The translations under genes were made by a program, and so were the position numbers. A DNA stretch of 64,000 nucleotides from Anaerocolumna xylanovorans DSM 12503 (GTDB lineage: Bacteria; Bacillota; Clostridia; Lachnospirales; Lachnospiraceae), in contig NZ_FRFD01000004.1 in the NCBI RefSeq assembly GCF_900143645.1, forward strand, positions 62,001 through 126,000, read 5' to 3'. Shown piece by piece: positions 7,694 to 15,776 of this stretch (position 1 is its first letter; the number at the start of each line of letters is the position of its first letter). Under the pieces are notes generated by a model. The model searched no databases, was not told the DNA's origin, and saw only the letters and a program-made list of their open reading frames with translations.

Positions 7694-7801
7694 CTATGCA
7701 GTTATAGCCTGGATAAACAGATAAATCCTTCTCAATACCTTTGTATCCTGAATCTTATTAAGCTGCTCTATTATGTATTGCTTGTAATACTCATTTGACA
7801 T
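7694..7801 (-). CDS. 35-residue phage-type small protein
   Basis: A short frame starting MSNEYYKQYIIEQLNKI and ending in IYLFIQAITA, preceded by GGAGGAG at good distance. Small proteins of this pattern (a helix with LRRIYLF near the end) are frequent in phages of Lachnospiraceae. It overlaps the preceding 56-residue gene, so translation is probably coupled. Function unknown. Confidence 0.55.
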   Translation of the reverse strand: MSNEYYKQYIIEQLNKIQDTKVLRRIYLFIQAITA

Positions 7802-7961
7802 AGGCTGACTCCTCCTTGATTCTGGTCTTTATGTATACCCTGTTATACTGGCCGGCTTTTTTACTGGCCTTATTCCAGTCCTTTATCACAGGATCCAGGA
7901 GGGCAAGCACTGTCTTAAGTTCTTCCGGAGTTTCGTAGGATACTGTTATTCTCATGCTCAT
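7791..7961 (-). CDS. 56-residue phage-type small protein
   Basis: A frame starting MSMRITVSYETPEELKTVL and ending in ESAYVK. The amphipathic start with a short beta strand (ITVSYE) is typical of small proteins found near replication genes of clostridial phages and elements. It overlaps its neighbours at both ends (ATGA-type junctions), so it is part of the operon running from the helicase. Function unknown. Confidence 0.55.
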   Translation of the reverse strand: MSMRITVSYETPEELKTVLALLDPVIKDWNKASKKAGQYNRVYIKTRIKEESAYVK

Positions 7962-8563
7962 GATTGCACCTTCTTCCCTGTCTTAGATTCCGGAAAGGCT
8001 TTATGTAAAGCTTGTTTAAGGTAATTAAATCTAAGTCTATCCGGCAGCTCCTTAAAGAAGTAATACAGCCTGGGGAACGGTGTCCGGCTCAATAGCTCTA
8101 ACTTACACCAGTAACATATCATTTCAAATTCACTTGGGAATGTATTCTTATACTTCCTATGCTCCACAACATGGCTAATCAGGCCTTTAAGGCTCTTTCC
8201 CTGGTACATTTCCAATGCCTGGTTATGTATCCTTCTGGTATGCTCCAGGCTCCCTACATAGTCAAGGAATTTATCATAGCTGCTTTCACTGATATAACCT
8301 TCCAGGATGTAGCTGAACCGATGAAGAGCTACTTCATCTAACCAGATATCCTTCTCAAACACATCCAGTACAACATGATCCTTTTCAATAGCGTACCCTA
8401 TTGATTCACTATCCAGGATCCTGTTTTCTGCTGCAGAAGCATAGGTTTCCATATCGTACATTTTCATTAGCTTGGAAAGAACAATGTAAGTCCGGTTAAT
8501 CTCTGGTTTCCTTTTGAGAATGGCATATACAACTTCATCTGTGAATATGTCCTTATCAATCAT
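7958..8563 (-). CDS. Hypothetical protein of the satellite
   Basis: 201 residues, helical, with several Cys, Trp and Tyr residues but no recognisable motif. Start and stop overlap the neighbouring genes by 3-4 bases, so it belongs to a tightly packed early operon with the Zn-ribbon gene upstream and the 56-residue gene downstream. Function unknown. Confidence 0.6.
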   Translation of the reverse strand: MIDKDIFTDEVVYAILKRKPEINRTYIVLSKLMKMYDMETYASAAENRILDSESIGYAIEKDHVVLDVFEKDIWLDEVALHRFSYILEGYISESSYDKFLDYVGSLEHTRRIHNQALEMYQGKSLKGLISHVVEHRKYKNTFPSEFEMICYWCKLELLSRTPFPRLYYFFKELPDRLRFNYLKQALHKAFPESKTGKKVQS

Positions 8564-8892
8564 CCCTGCACCTTCTTCCTTACTTTCGGCTGATAAATAT
8601 CACCGCAACTATAAAGGTACCGGCCACACTCCGGGCAGTGCTGCTTGTCCTGGGGATGATATGTATGGCAGTGTAGGCACTTCTTTGCTTCTGGAAGGAA
8701 TACGGCTTTATGCTGCCGTTTCAACTGTTCATCGTGGATGCTCCGCAGAATAGATCTGTCCGCCTGGGTAATCTTTCTATCCATCAATCCGGCTGCATAG
8801 CTGGATTCCATAGCATTTACAATGTCCAAAGGTAATTTAGATAACATATCTATGAAATCCGGTGCTATATCTCTTGATGCTGTCATACTCAT
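8560..8892 (-). CDS. Zinc-ribbon protein
   Basis: 110 residues. The C-terminal half has CLHCHTYHP and CPEC, two CxxC knuckles spaced 14 residues apart (about residues 71-92), typical of a treble-clef or ribbon that binds one zinc. The N-terminus is helical. Overlaps both neighbours by 4 bases. Probably nucleic-acid or protein binding; the exact role is unknown. Confidence 0.6.
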   Translation of the reverse strand: MSMTASRDIAPDFIDMLSKLPLDIVNAMESSYAAGLMDRKITQADRSILRSIHDEQLKRQHKAVFLPEAKKCLHCHTYHPQDKQHCPECGRYLYSCGDIYQPKVRKKVQG

Positions 8893-9347
8893 AAAGACAC
8901 CTTCTTTCCTCTGTCTGCTTCCGCTTCCTGCCCTCTTATAAACCCAGCAGCAAAGGCATTTGCGGTTGTTTCAAATAATCCCCTATTGCTCTTGTCCACA
9001 ATCTTTTTTACTTCTTCTGTGGTTAAGTCATACTGCTCTGGTACTATGTAGCCTTCAATCTGTGTCAGTAGGTCTCCTGTAGGTTGTTCCGGTTCTGACA
9101 TGTCACTAAGCAGCCTTGATACCTGCTTAAGCTCGGAATCGGTAGAATTGGCATAATCAAGAGCTATGAACAGATAAGTAATAATTTTATCTGCATCAAG
9201 CTGCAGCTTCTTTCTGCCCTGCTCCTCATTCTTTTCTGAAAAGCCATATTTATCGACTAACATGCTTAATACCAACTTCACTTTTTCAATTGCAGTTTCA
9301 GAATCTGCTACTTTATCTGATAAATTAATAAGGTTATCATTATACAT
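8889..9347 (-). CDS. Hypothetical protein of the satellite
   Basis: 152 residues, acidic and helical, with an NRGLFETTANAFAAGFIRG segment near the C-terminus and no known motif. The start at 9347 is chosen because AAAAGGAG lies 8 bases upstream. The frame is open back to an ATG overlapping the previous gene's end, which would add a 45-residue basic extension and cannot be excluded. Confidence 0.6.
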   Translation of the reverse strand: MYNDNLINLSDKVADSETAIEKVKLVLSMLVDKYGFSEKNEEQGRKKLQLDADKIITYLFIALDYANSTDSELKQVSRLLSDMSEPEQPTGDLLTQIEGYIVPEQYDLTTEEVKKIVDKSNRGLFETTANAFAAGFIRGQEAEADRGKKVSL

Positions 9348-9471
9348 AGATTTTCTCCTTTTCTCTTGCGCCGGAGCTTCACCAATGTTATATTTATGGT
9401 GTAACCGGCTTTTGAATGGTTGGTGGGTTACTCTGGCCTTTAGCAATGCGGGAACATTGTTAAGGGCTGTT

Positions 9472-9624
9472 CTAATTTTCATGGACGGATGCCACAACAT
9501 TGAGAAATGTACGATTTTGAAAAGTACCTGTTATACTCTCAATATTTTCATTCAACCGATCAAGCTGATTGCTTATTCCTTCCAGTGCATCTGCGATTGA
9601 TTTTAATATTTCTTCATTCTGCAT
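9472..9624 (-). CDS. 50-residue coiled-coil protein
   Basis: A frame starting MQNEEILKSIADALEGISN, with heptads of Ile/Leu through ENIESI, so a short coiled coil. It overlaps the end of the 78-residue gene (ATG inside GATGCAGAATGA). Small coiled-coil proteins like this occur in phage early regions. Function unknown. Confidence 0.5.
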   Translation of the reverse strand: MQNEEILKSIADALEGISNQLDRLNENIESITGTFQNRTFLNVVASVHEN

Positions 9625-9850
9625 CTTCTTCACCACCATTCATAAAATCGTCAAAGACTCCTGTCATATTAGATACCATAACTGTATCATTAACCACAGT
9701 TACCAATACAGTAGCACCAAACTCTGAAATCATATTTGCCAATTCAAGCTCCGTCTTTGGCATTTGCTTATTTAATTCCTCTGCGATAATTTTAACAGCA
9801 GCTTCTTGAAATCCTCTGAACATTAACTTACTGCATCCTTCTATCATCAT
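9614..9850 (-). CDS. Hypothetical protein of the satellite
   Basis: 78 residues with a hydrophobic central strand (GATVLVTVVNDTVMV, about residues 45-60) and acidic C-terminus (GGEEDAE). AGAGAGGT lies just before the ATG. It is the first gene after the candidate origin. No family recognised. Confidence 0.55.
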   Translation of the reverse strand: MMIEGCSKLMFRGFQEAAVKIIAEELNKQMPKTELELANMISEFGATVLVTVVNDTVMVSNMTGVFDDFMNGGEEDAE

Positions 9851-9898
9851 TACCTCTCTTTCTCGTACTGCCTACCACCTTATATACAATGGCTAATT

Positions 9899-10052
9899 GG
9901 TGTAATACGGTTAAATCCTTTTAACTGTACACCTTTTACGTATTTTGCACCTTGGGGGAATACGTAGTTATGTATTCACTCGTATTACATCGTACTACCC
10001 CAACATGAGTAATACGGTAAATACCTATAAACACTATATTTTTATCGTATTA
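9899..10052. repeat. Candidate replication origin with iterons
   Basis: An AT-rich 200-base gap just 3' of the RepA-like gene. The 8-mer GTAATACG occurs at 9902 and 10009, its inverse CGTATTAC at 9981 and CGTATTA at 10046; TACGTA occurs at 9937 and 9961. GGTGTA (9899) and TACACC (9928) with GTTAAA/TTTAAC inside form a dyad. In SaPI-type islands the origin also lies 3' of rep, so this is the best origin candidate. Confidence 0.5.
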
Positions 10053-11234
10053 ATCCTTTTTATCAGTGGCTATAAGGGCTATGTACCATTTCTTAGGGTT
10101 AAACCCTCTTGACCATGATTTTACTTTACCCTCATTTCGCAAATCACTTTTAGCTCTACCCAATGTGTTTTTACTAATATTCATAGCCTGTGCTAGCTCA
10201 TCAAGTTCTGATATTTCCTTTTCCCCATCTTTCAAGAAATCAAGAATAAATTCTTTAGCGTCTTCTCTTTGTGGGGCCTGGCGTGCAGAATAGTCAACTT
10301 CTGTCACAAAATCTTTGTCCTTTTTTTCACTATACCCTTTAAACTGGATAATTTCATCATCTATGCCGTATAAAATTGTCTTTCCAGTCATTCCATAGTT
10401 CGATTTCTCATGTGACAGATATCTTATACCCGGTTCATTGGTTTCTCCGGCCAGAATAACACTCCTAGATATATCCCATATATCAGCACTATCCGCTATT
10501 CTCTTTCTACCCCATACACCAGATTGCTTATTAGCATGTTCAATAATCAGAAAGGTTGTACCGTATTTTTCACCATACCCTATTAATGGGCTTAAACAAG
10601 CTCTCATAGCATTCCGGTCACCCATACGGATATCAGGCGGTACAAAAGCTTGAATAGGATCAAGGACACATAATCCAGGACGGTACTTATCCAAAAGACT
10701 ATCTAAAAAAGGACTATTAAATTTAATCTCTTGAAATCGTTCGTCTGCTATGTCAATGGATATGATATTCTTTAAATTAGCTCCATTTTTCCTTAATCTC
10801 CTTTTAAGGGTATATTCAAAAGAATCTTCGGCCGAAAAAAACATTACCTTCTGTGGTTCGCCTTCCTTAAATTCAATCGGAATATTTTTTCCGTCTAATA
10901 AAAAACAAGGTTTTCCACTGCTCACCGCAGCGGCTATAGCACACCAGACTGTAGTTTTACCAGAACCGCCATCACCAGCCAATGATGTAATCTGATACCT
11001 GGGCATGTAATCCGTAATAAGCCAGTGCGGATCCTTTTCACTTGCAGTATCCATAGTTACCATATCCAGATTAGTACAGGTTGCTTTCTTAGTTTTACCG
11101 CCCTTAAGCTTTTCCCATGCTTCCGGCTCTGGTTTGATGATACCTGGTTTCATAGCTTCCAGCTCTTCTAATTCTCTGTCAATAGCAGCAAGTTCTTTTT
11201 CTCTAAAAGAAGAGCTATTTTCTTTTGCTTCCAA
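10050..11234 (-). CDS. RepA-like hexameric helicase (AAA_25 ATPase)
   Basis: 394 residues. Walker A GDGGSGKT at 87-94, Walker B LCVLDP at 188-193, a following TTFLIIEHANK strand with polar sensor residues (about 227-236), and a C-terminal winged helix (from about 325, ISELDELAQAMNISKNTL). This is the RecA-like RepA/RSF1010-type helicase family used by phages and plasmids to open the origin. It probably unwinds the adjacent repeat region at 9899-10052. The first 25 residues overlap the upstream gene; ATG 11234 has GGAAG upstream. Confidence 0.8.
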   Translation of the reverse strand: MEAKENSSSFREKELAAIDRELEELEAMKPGIIKPEPEAWEKLKGGKTKKATCTNLDMVTMDTASEKDPHWLITDYMPRYQITSLAGDGGSGKTTVWCAIAAAVSSGKPCFLLDGKNIPIEFKEGEPQKVMFFSAEDSFEYTLKRRLRKNGANLKNIISIDIADERFQEIKFNSPFLDSLLDKYRPGLCVLDPIQAFVPPDIRMGDRNAMRACLSPLIGYGEKYGTTFLIIEHANKQSGVWGRKRIADSADIWDISRSVILAGETNEPGIRYLSHEKSNYGMTGKTILYGIDDEIIQFKGYSEKKDKDFVTEVDYSARQAPQREDAKEFILDFLKDGEKEISELDELAQAMNISKNTLGRAKSDLRNEGKVKSWSRGFNPKKWYIALIATDKKD

Positions 11235-11530
11235 TCTTCCACCGCCTTTTCTTGCTGTTCTTTTTGAAATTCTTCAAATTTCTTATCACACTCCTTCATG
11301 TACCATTCAGCCACACTCTTCATGACCTTGTCATCTTCGGCTTTCCACCTGGTGAACCATTCATTATAAGCCTGTATGACATCCTTCCGTCCTATGCCGG
11401 TTAACTTGGCAGCTACTGTAGGAAGAAATGATTCATCACATACGCTGTATCCATAGACTTTTTTGTGGAAGTTCTCGTCAAAAATCGTAGTTTCATTGAT
11501 TTCTTGGTAAAATGATTGCTTATCTGGCAC
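11168..11530 (-). CDS. Hypothetical protein preceding the helicase
   Basis: 120 residues, a helical N-terminal part and a Lys/Glu-rich coiled tail (EEFQKEQQEKAVEDWKQKK). It ends 67 bases inside the helicase gene in another frame and begins one base after the gene upstream stops, so translation is probably coupled. Could be a helicase loader or accessory factor by position only; no motif supports this. Confidence 0.5.
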   Translation of the reverse strand: MPDKQSFYQEINETTIFDENFHKKVYGYSVCDESFLPTVAAKLTGIGRKDVIQAYNEWFTRWKAEDDKVMKSVAEWYMKECDKKFEEFQKEQQEKAVEDWKQKKIALLLEKKNLLLLTEN

Positions 11531-11956
11531 TTAATCACCTACTCGCCTTATTTTACCGTAATCCTTACTGGCTGGCTCCTGTTCCCTGATCTCACTGTTA
11601 AGATACTGAATGAGCTTGTCCAGGTTAATAAGTCTTTTATTACCAGACTTGAACACCGGCAGTACTCCTGTTTTAATCAAACGGTTGATGTGATATTCAG
11701 TGAAACTCGTTTCCGGATCCAATTGCTTAAAATAATCCGCCGCCTGGTGAGCGGTTCGCATCCGGGCAAGTCCCTGGCTGCTCTGCTTCTCTTCCGGAAG
11801 GATATTATTTAATTCTGCTTCATTGACTGCTTTCATGCTGATATCGGTTATTCCCTCCTGGCCAAGTTGCCCTATAAGAGTGAATGCCTGGAAATCACTA
11901 TAAGCGGTTCTTGTAATGTTCTGCCCCTGGAAGTCACCGGTTATAATATACTTCAT
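11531..11956 (-). CDS. HTH protein, excisionase-like
   Basis: 141 residues. The C-terminal half (about 70-125) has the pattern of a MerR/Xis-type winged helix: TAHQAADYFKQL, FTEYHINRLIKTGVLPV, KSGNKRLINLDKLIQYL. In this position in satellites an Xis/DNA-binding protein is expected. The N-terminal part, MKYIITGDFQGQ, is a separate small domain. AGGAGAGTAAGG lies before the ATG. Role as excisionase is inferred. Confidence 0.6.
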   Translation of the reverse strand: MKYIITGDFQGQNITRTAYSDFQAFTLIGQLGQEGITDISMKAVNEAELNNILPEEKQSSQGLARMRTAHQAADYFKQLDPETSFTEYHINRLIKTGVLPVFKSGNKRLINLDKLIQYLNSEIREQEPASKDYGKIRRVGD

Positions 11957-11972
11957 ACCTTACTCTCCTTTC

Positions 11973-12656
11973 CTATGCTGTAATCCCTATAGTAACCGCA
12001 TTGCTTAATTGAGTAGCTCTTTCCTTACAATCTCGGTATATATCATGATAATCTCTATCTGCAACCATACCGGCCAGAATGATCTGGATAAAGATATTCT
12101 CCACCAGAATCAAGTAATTAAGCTGTATTGTGGTGGCATCCTTAACACTCTTTATACCCACTGTCTTATTAGCAAGTCTGGTATAGTTGGTGTAAATCTT
12201 ATTAGGATTGGTACTACCTCTGGCCTTTGCATACTCAACAAATTCCTTAAGGGTATCCGTTTCAGATAACCGTACTGTCTTACCTTGCTGCCGGAAGAAT
12301 TTCCACTCGCTGGATTGCTGCTCCTGAATTAGTCTGCGCATTGCATAGAACTGGCGGACCAGCTCCTTTTTAAACATTCTTACAATCTCAGTATTATCCA
12401 GGTATGTAATTAACAATGTAGCCTGTGGTTCGTTTAACTGATAAATTTTTGTCGGCCGACCTCTTTTTCCCGATTTGAAATCGGTAAATTCAATGGATCC
12501 AAAATCTTCAAAGTCAGACTTATATTTGATAATTAAAGCCACAATTGATTCATGTTGATTGTTTGTTCCTTTTGCAATTATCCAACTGTCAGTAAAAACC
12601 TCTTTCCCTTTCAGGATTACTAAATCATTCAATATATCTCCTTTCTGTTCTGACAT
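11973..12656 (-). CDS. Rha family phage antirepressor
   Basis: 227 residues. The N-terminal domain matches phage regulatory protein Rha (pRha): DSWIIAKGTNNQHESIVAL, then GRPTKIYQLNEPQATLL and NTEIVRMFKKELVRQFYAM (about 22-112). The C-terminal part is a separate helical domain of the kind found fused to Rha. Rha proteins act in the lysogeny decision of temperate phages and in islands. First or second gene of the leftward early operon, after the Cro-like gene. GGAGATATATTGAATG region gives the start. Confidence 0.8.
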   Translation of the reverse strand: MSEQKGDILNDLVILKGKEVFTDSWIIAKGTNNQHESIVALIIKYKSDFEDFGSIEFTDFKSGKRGRPTKIYQLNEPQATLLITYLDNTEIVRMFKKELVRQFYAMRRLIQEQQSSEWKFFRQQGKTVRLSETDTLKEFVEYAKARGSTNPNKIYTNYTRLANKTVGIKSVKDATTIQLNYLILVENIFIQIILAGMVADRDYHDIYRDCKERATQLSNAVTIGITA

Positions 12657-12758
12657 CAGAACAATATGTGATGTTTATTTCCCAGGCCTTCAGATTTACC
12701 ATGATTAGATTTTCTTTTACCCTGGCAGAGCTGCAGGGTGATAGTTGAGCCAGCTCAA

Positions 12759-12956
12759 CTAATCTTCAATTAAGATTTCTGTCACCCTACAGCCTAACGC
12801 CTTCGCAATACGGCCTATTGTGCCGGGGCGAACATTACGGCCAGATATCACATTATTTAATGTGGGCCTTGGCATATCTGCCGCTTTCTGCAAATCTTCT
12901 GAATTCATGCACGCAGTTGCCATAGCAATTTCTAATTTCTTTCTGTCTGCTTTCAC
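12759..12956 (-). CDS. Cro/C1-type HTH regulator (Cro-like)
   Basis: 65-66 residues with a full XRE helix-turn-helix (LQKAADMPRPTLNNVISGRNVRPGTIGRIAKALG is split here as two blocks around RPTLNN). The GTG at 12956 is preferred: AAAGGAG lies 9 bases upstream, and the sigma-A promoter at 13013-13038 would start the RNA near 13005, leaving no leader for the ATG at 13001. It is divergent from the XRE repressor at 13113, so the pair forms the lysogeny switch. Confidence 0.75.
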   Translation of the reverse strand: MKADRKKLEIAMATACMNSEDLQKAADMPRPTLNNVISGRNVRPGTIGRIAKALGCRVTEILIED

Positions 12957-13012
12957 TCTTTTCATCTCCTTTACAAATGAATTTGACATATGGTTATCCA
13001 TGTGTTATTGTA

Positions 13013-13038
13013 ATCTTATCACATGTGTTTACATGTGT
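13013..13038 (-). promoter_or_regulatory. Leftward early promoter and operator region
   Basis: On the minus strand TTGACA, 17 bases, TAAGAT. The spacer contains ACACATGTGA, and further ACATGTGT/CATGTGT half-sites lie at about 12999-13006 and 13031-13038. Repeated half-sites over the promoter between two HTH genes fit repressor operators. Confidence 0.65.
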
Positions 13039-13112
13039 CAATAATAAAAAAATATGGTTTTGCATATGTTCAAATTCCAGATATTGTGTTATTATTATCT
13101 GGGGGTGATGAA

Positions 13113-13574
13113 ATGAATACCGGTCAAAAAATAAGAACCTTAAGAAAAGAAAAAGGACTGACACAAAAAAAACTTGCTGAATTGTCAGGTTTAGCTACTA
13201 TTACGATTCAGCAATACGAGGCGAGCAATTATAATCCTAAAATTGAATCTTTAAAGAAGATTGCTGATGCATTAGGCGTTCATGTATCTGAATTTCTTGA
13301 AACTATGGAGGAAAACGAACGTGTCAAAGCAACATGGGAATGGATACAAGATAATGACCAAAAACGCAAAGAATTAATAATGGAAATACTAAGAACACAT
13401 AATTATAAATTTGAACCTTTAGGTCTTCATGCAATGCAAATTACTGATTATCAGGGATATAAATATGTTGTTAGAAACAAAGCATTTGATGATATGTTTT
13501 TGAGGGCTGATAAAGACATTCGCTATAACATTGAAAAGCTCTTAGATAAATCTAAAAATATTACAGAAGAATGA
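13113..13574 (+). CDS. XRE family repressor of the satellite
   Basis: 153 residues. HTH_3 domain at about 6-60 (IRTLRKEKGLTQKKLAEL, then TITIQQYEASNYNPKIESL) and a C-terminal 80-residue domain without the Ser-Lys protease pair of CI/LexA repressors, so it is probably not cleaved by RecA. As in PICI Stl proteins, induction could come from a helper-phage protein or the Rha antirepressor. The ATG at 13113 has GGGGGTGATG upstream. Read with the 98-residue gene and toward the integrase. Confidence 0.8.
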   Translation: MNTGQKIRTLRKEKGLTQKKLAELSGLATITIQQYEASNYNPKIESLKKIADALGVHVSEFLETMEENERVKATWEWIQDNDQKRKELIMEILRTHNYKFEPLGLHAMQITDYQGYKYVVRNKAFDDMFLRADKDIRYNIEKLLDKSKNITEE

Positions 13575-13586
13575 AAGGAGTATGCA

Positions 13587-13883
13587 ATGAGCTTGTTTAA
13601 AAAAGTAAGTACTTCTTCTCCGCATCCAATTGAAAATATATCAATTCAACGGTTAGTACCAAAATGCAAGGAATGGAAGATTGATACCTTATATGTAACC
13701 ACAAGTAAAAAGTGCAATTATTGCGGTTCATATAACGATAAAGTTTATTCTTTATATGGATGGAATAAAAAGTATCCTAAAATACCCGATTTGCTTTTGA
13801 AACAAAAATGTTCTGAATGTGGCGTAAGTATTAGCGCAAGTATCTATCAACCCGGTATTAATACACCCATAAAAAGAAAATAA
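13587..13883 (+). CDS. Zinc-ribbon protein in the repressor operon
   Basis: 98 residues with CNYCGSYNDK and CSECGVS, two CxxCG knuckles about 33 residues apart, so a likely zinc ribbon. AAAGGAG lies before the ATG and only 12 bases separate it from the repressor stop, so both are in one operon. Because it would be expressed in the integrated state it may be an immunity or cargo protein; nothing in the sequence proves it. Confidence 0.6.
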   Translation: MSLFKKVSTSSPHPIENISIQRLVPKCKEWKIDTLYVTTSKKCNYCGSYNDKVYSLYGWNKKYPKIPDLLLKQKCSECGVSISASIYQPGINTPIKRK

Positions 13884-14004
13884 TATAGTCTTTAACGCTC
13901 AATATTACCACGAGTTCTCACATTGACAGCATAATATGCTTAGTAAGGCAGCCGGTAGGACGGTCATGCCATCCGTTTCGAGTCTTGCGAAAGGGGTGGT
14001 GCTT

Positions 14005-14094
14005 ATGTACATTACATATAGTGAATTATTCACATTTGTAATTATGCTTGTAGCTATCATTACACTCGTTAGAGATAACAAGCACAAAAAATAG
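14005..14094 (+). CDS. 29-residue type I toxin (Hol-Tox-like)
   Basis: MYITYSELFTFVIMLVAII and a charged tail RDNKHKK: a single membrane helix with a basic end, preceded by AAAGGGGTGG and directly followed by a strong two-way hairpin. This is the build of putative holin-like toxins of type I toxin-antitoxin modules, found in many Firmicute elements. The antitoxin would be an antisense RNA starting from the right or left of the gene on the minus strand; I do not see its promoter with certainty. It may stabilise the island. Confidence 0.65.
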   Translation: MYITYSELFTFVIMLVAIITLVRDNKHKK

Positions 14095-14136
14095 CCGTCC
14101 TGCTCTCTGGTAAAGGTTAGGACGACTATTTCTATG
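14091..14136. terminator. Two-way terminator behind the toxin
   Basis: ATAGCCGTCCT and AGGACGACTAT arms separated by about 18 bases, followed by TTTC on the plus strand and preceded by AAAAAA (T-run on the minus strand). It can end both the toxin mRNA and an antisense RNA. Confidence 0.6.
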
Positions 14137-14200
14137 ATCTAATAATTTTATACCGGAATGGATAGGTGCATCTATCCTCCGGCTGTCTTGATAAGCATAT

Positions 14201-14220
14201 TATACCCCTACAGGGGTATA
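14201..14220. promoter_or_regulatory. Palindrome TATACCCCT-AC-AGGGGTATA
   Basis: Perfect 9-bp arms in the 300-base gap before the integrase. It is followed by two direct copies of AACGATATATA (about 14225 and 14259). Likely a protein-binding site; the form recalls metal-sensor operators, but no such gene is nearby. Confidence 0.4.
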
Positions 14221-14327
14221 TTGTCAACGATATATACTTTGTACAATATATATTACTAACGATATATATCATCATTAAAAAACCGCCCCGGCTGCAACCA
14301 GGACGGCTTAAATAGATACCATATAAG

Positions 14328-14382
14328 CAAGAGCCTATACAATAACTCTGAACAGGTTTATTGTAACATACAGGCTCTTTCA
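14328..14382 (+). terminator. Long hairpin before the integrase
   Basis: AAGAGCCT pairs with AGGCTCTT, and inside ACAATAA with TTATTGT, followed by TTTC. It ends 28 bases before the integrase ATG and its ribosome site, so it may terminate or attenuate transcription into int from the repressor side. Confidence 0.5.
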
Positions 14383-14409
14383 TTACAATACGAAAGGATG
14401 TTTGATACA

Positions 14410-15705
14410 ATGGCTACAGTAGAAAAAAGAGGTAACAGCTACCGAATTACAGTTAGTAATGGTTATGATGTGACTGGCAAGCAGATCAGAGAGAAAATCA
14501 CCTACACACCAGATTCAGAAACGACAGAGAAGCAGCAGAAAAAAGCACTGGAAAAGTTTATTTTTGAGTTTGAAGAAAAGGTTAAGAATGGCAAGTATCT
14601 TAGCGGCGAAAAAATGACCTTTGCTGAATTTTATGAATATTGGCTTAAAGAATATTCTGATAAGCACTTAGAAGATACTACTCTTGAAGATTATGTAGAT
14701 GAACTTAATAATAAAATAATACCCGCAATCGGTCACTTAAAATTAGCAAAAATAAACCCAACTCACCTGCAGAAATTCTATAACAACCTTCTTGAAGATG
14801 GCGTCCGAAAGGATGGAAAATCTGGCGGGTACAGCCCGGTAACAATAAAAAAGAATCATGCAATCATAAGTAGCATGTTAACCCAGGCAGTATTATGGCA
14901 ACTCATAGACTCCAATCCCTGTGATCGTGTATCGCCTCCAAAAGATAATAAAATGACAGACGAAGTAAAGCATTTTACCTTGGAACAGTCTATTTCCTTC
15001 TTAAACGCTCTTGAAATGGAGTACGCGACTAAATATAAGGCGCATTACAGAATAGACGATACCGGAAAGAAGTATTACGTTCAATCATATATAGAAACCA
15101 GAAGCATCCCAACACAATTTAAAGTATTCTTTAATCTGGCTCTGTTTGGTGGCATGAGGCGCGGCGAGCTAATAGCTTTAACCTGGAATGATATAGACTT
15201 TATAAATAACACCATTAACATTAATAAATCAACCGGATACGTTAAGAAAAAGATGATAACAAAAGCCCCTAAAAATAAAAGCTCTATTCGTGTTATCACT
15301 ATACCAGCTCCGGTTATGGATCTGGCAAAGAAATATCGCACTGAACAACTTGTATACAAACTATCCATAGGTGACCAATGGCTTGGTGACAACTATGTGT
15401 TTATTCAATCCACAGGGAAGCAAATGCACCTGGCTACACCATATGGGACCTTTAAAGATATTATCAAGAAATACAATGCCACAATGGAGAATGAAGAAGA
15501 TAAACTGCCAAATATTCCATTGCATGGATTAAGGCATACGTCTGCTACTCTTTTAATATCGGATAATAACGACGTCAGAACGGTATCGGCCAGACTTGGA
15601 CATGCTCAGACCAGTACCACCATGAACATATATGCTCACAGCCTTAAAAAGTCAGATGAAAAAGCTTCTGATTCTTTGAGCAGCATGCTTATAAAGAAAG
15701 CGTAG
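14410..15705 (+). CDS. int: Tyrosine integrase of the satellite
   Basis: 431 residues: N-terminal arm-binding domain (1-65), SAM-like core-binding domain (66-170) and catalytic domain (185-425). The catalytic set is complete: Arg250 in GGMRRGEL, Lys near 290, His372-x-x-Arg375 in HGLRHT, His398 in LGHAQ and Tyr408 in MNIYAHS. It lies 71 bases from the right repeat and reads toward it. It would integrate the island in the 3' part of tRNA-Thr. The ATG at 14410 is used because GAAAGGATG is its ribosome site; the ATG at 14398 overlaps that site. Confidence 0.92.
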   Translation: MATVEKRGNSYRITVSNGYDVTGKQIREKITYTPDSETTEKQQKKALEKFIFEFEEKVKNGKYLSGEKMTFAEFYEYWLKEYSDKHLEDTTLEDYVDELNNKIIPAIGHLKLAKINPTHLQKFYNNLLEDGVRKDGKSGGYSPVTIKKNHAIISSMLTQAVLWQLIDSNPCDRVSPPKDNKMTDEVKHFTLEQSISFLNALEMEYATKYKAHYRIDDTGKKYYVQSYIETRSIPTQFKVFFNLALFGGMRRGELIALTWNDIDFINNTININKSTGYVKKKMITKAPKNKSSIRVITIPAPVMDLAKKYRTEQLVYKLSIGDQWLGDNYVFIQSTGKQMHLATPYGTFKDIIKKYNATMENEEDKLPNIPLHGLRHTSATLLISDNNDVRTVSARLGHAQTSTTMNIYAHSLKKSDEKASDSLSSMLIKKA

Positions 15706-15708
15706 TCA

Positions 15709-15748
15709 CAATACCAGGACATAAAATAGTGTCCTGGTATTTTTTTTG
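15709..15748 (+). terminator. Integrase terminator
   Basis: AATACCAGGACA and TGTCCTGGTATT arms with an 8-base loop, then TTTTTT. Confidence 0.9.
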
Positions 15749-15752
15749 AGAA

Positions 15753-15771
15753 TAAACCCCAGACAAACCCC
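15753..15771 (+). repeat. Candidate integrase arm site, right
   Basis: TAAACCCCAGACAAACCCC, related to 2657-2675 in the same orientation. Confidence 0.4.
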
Positions 15772-15776
15772 AAAGC

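Noticed and set aside
12957..13001. Longer N-terminus of the Cro-like protein from ATG 13001
   Set aside because: The promoter would start RNA about 4 bases before this ATG and there is no ribosome site; GTG 12956 has AAAGGAG.
14132..14410. 92-codon minus-strand frame before the integrase
   Set aside because: It covers hairpins, a palindrome and AT repeats, and has no ribosome site.
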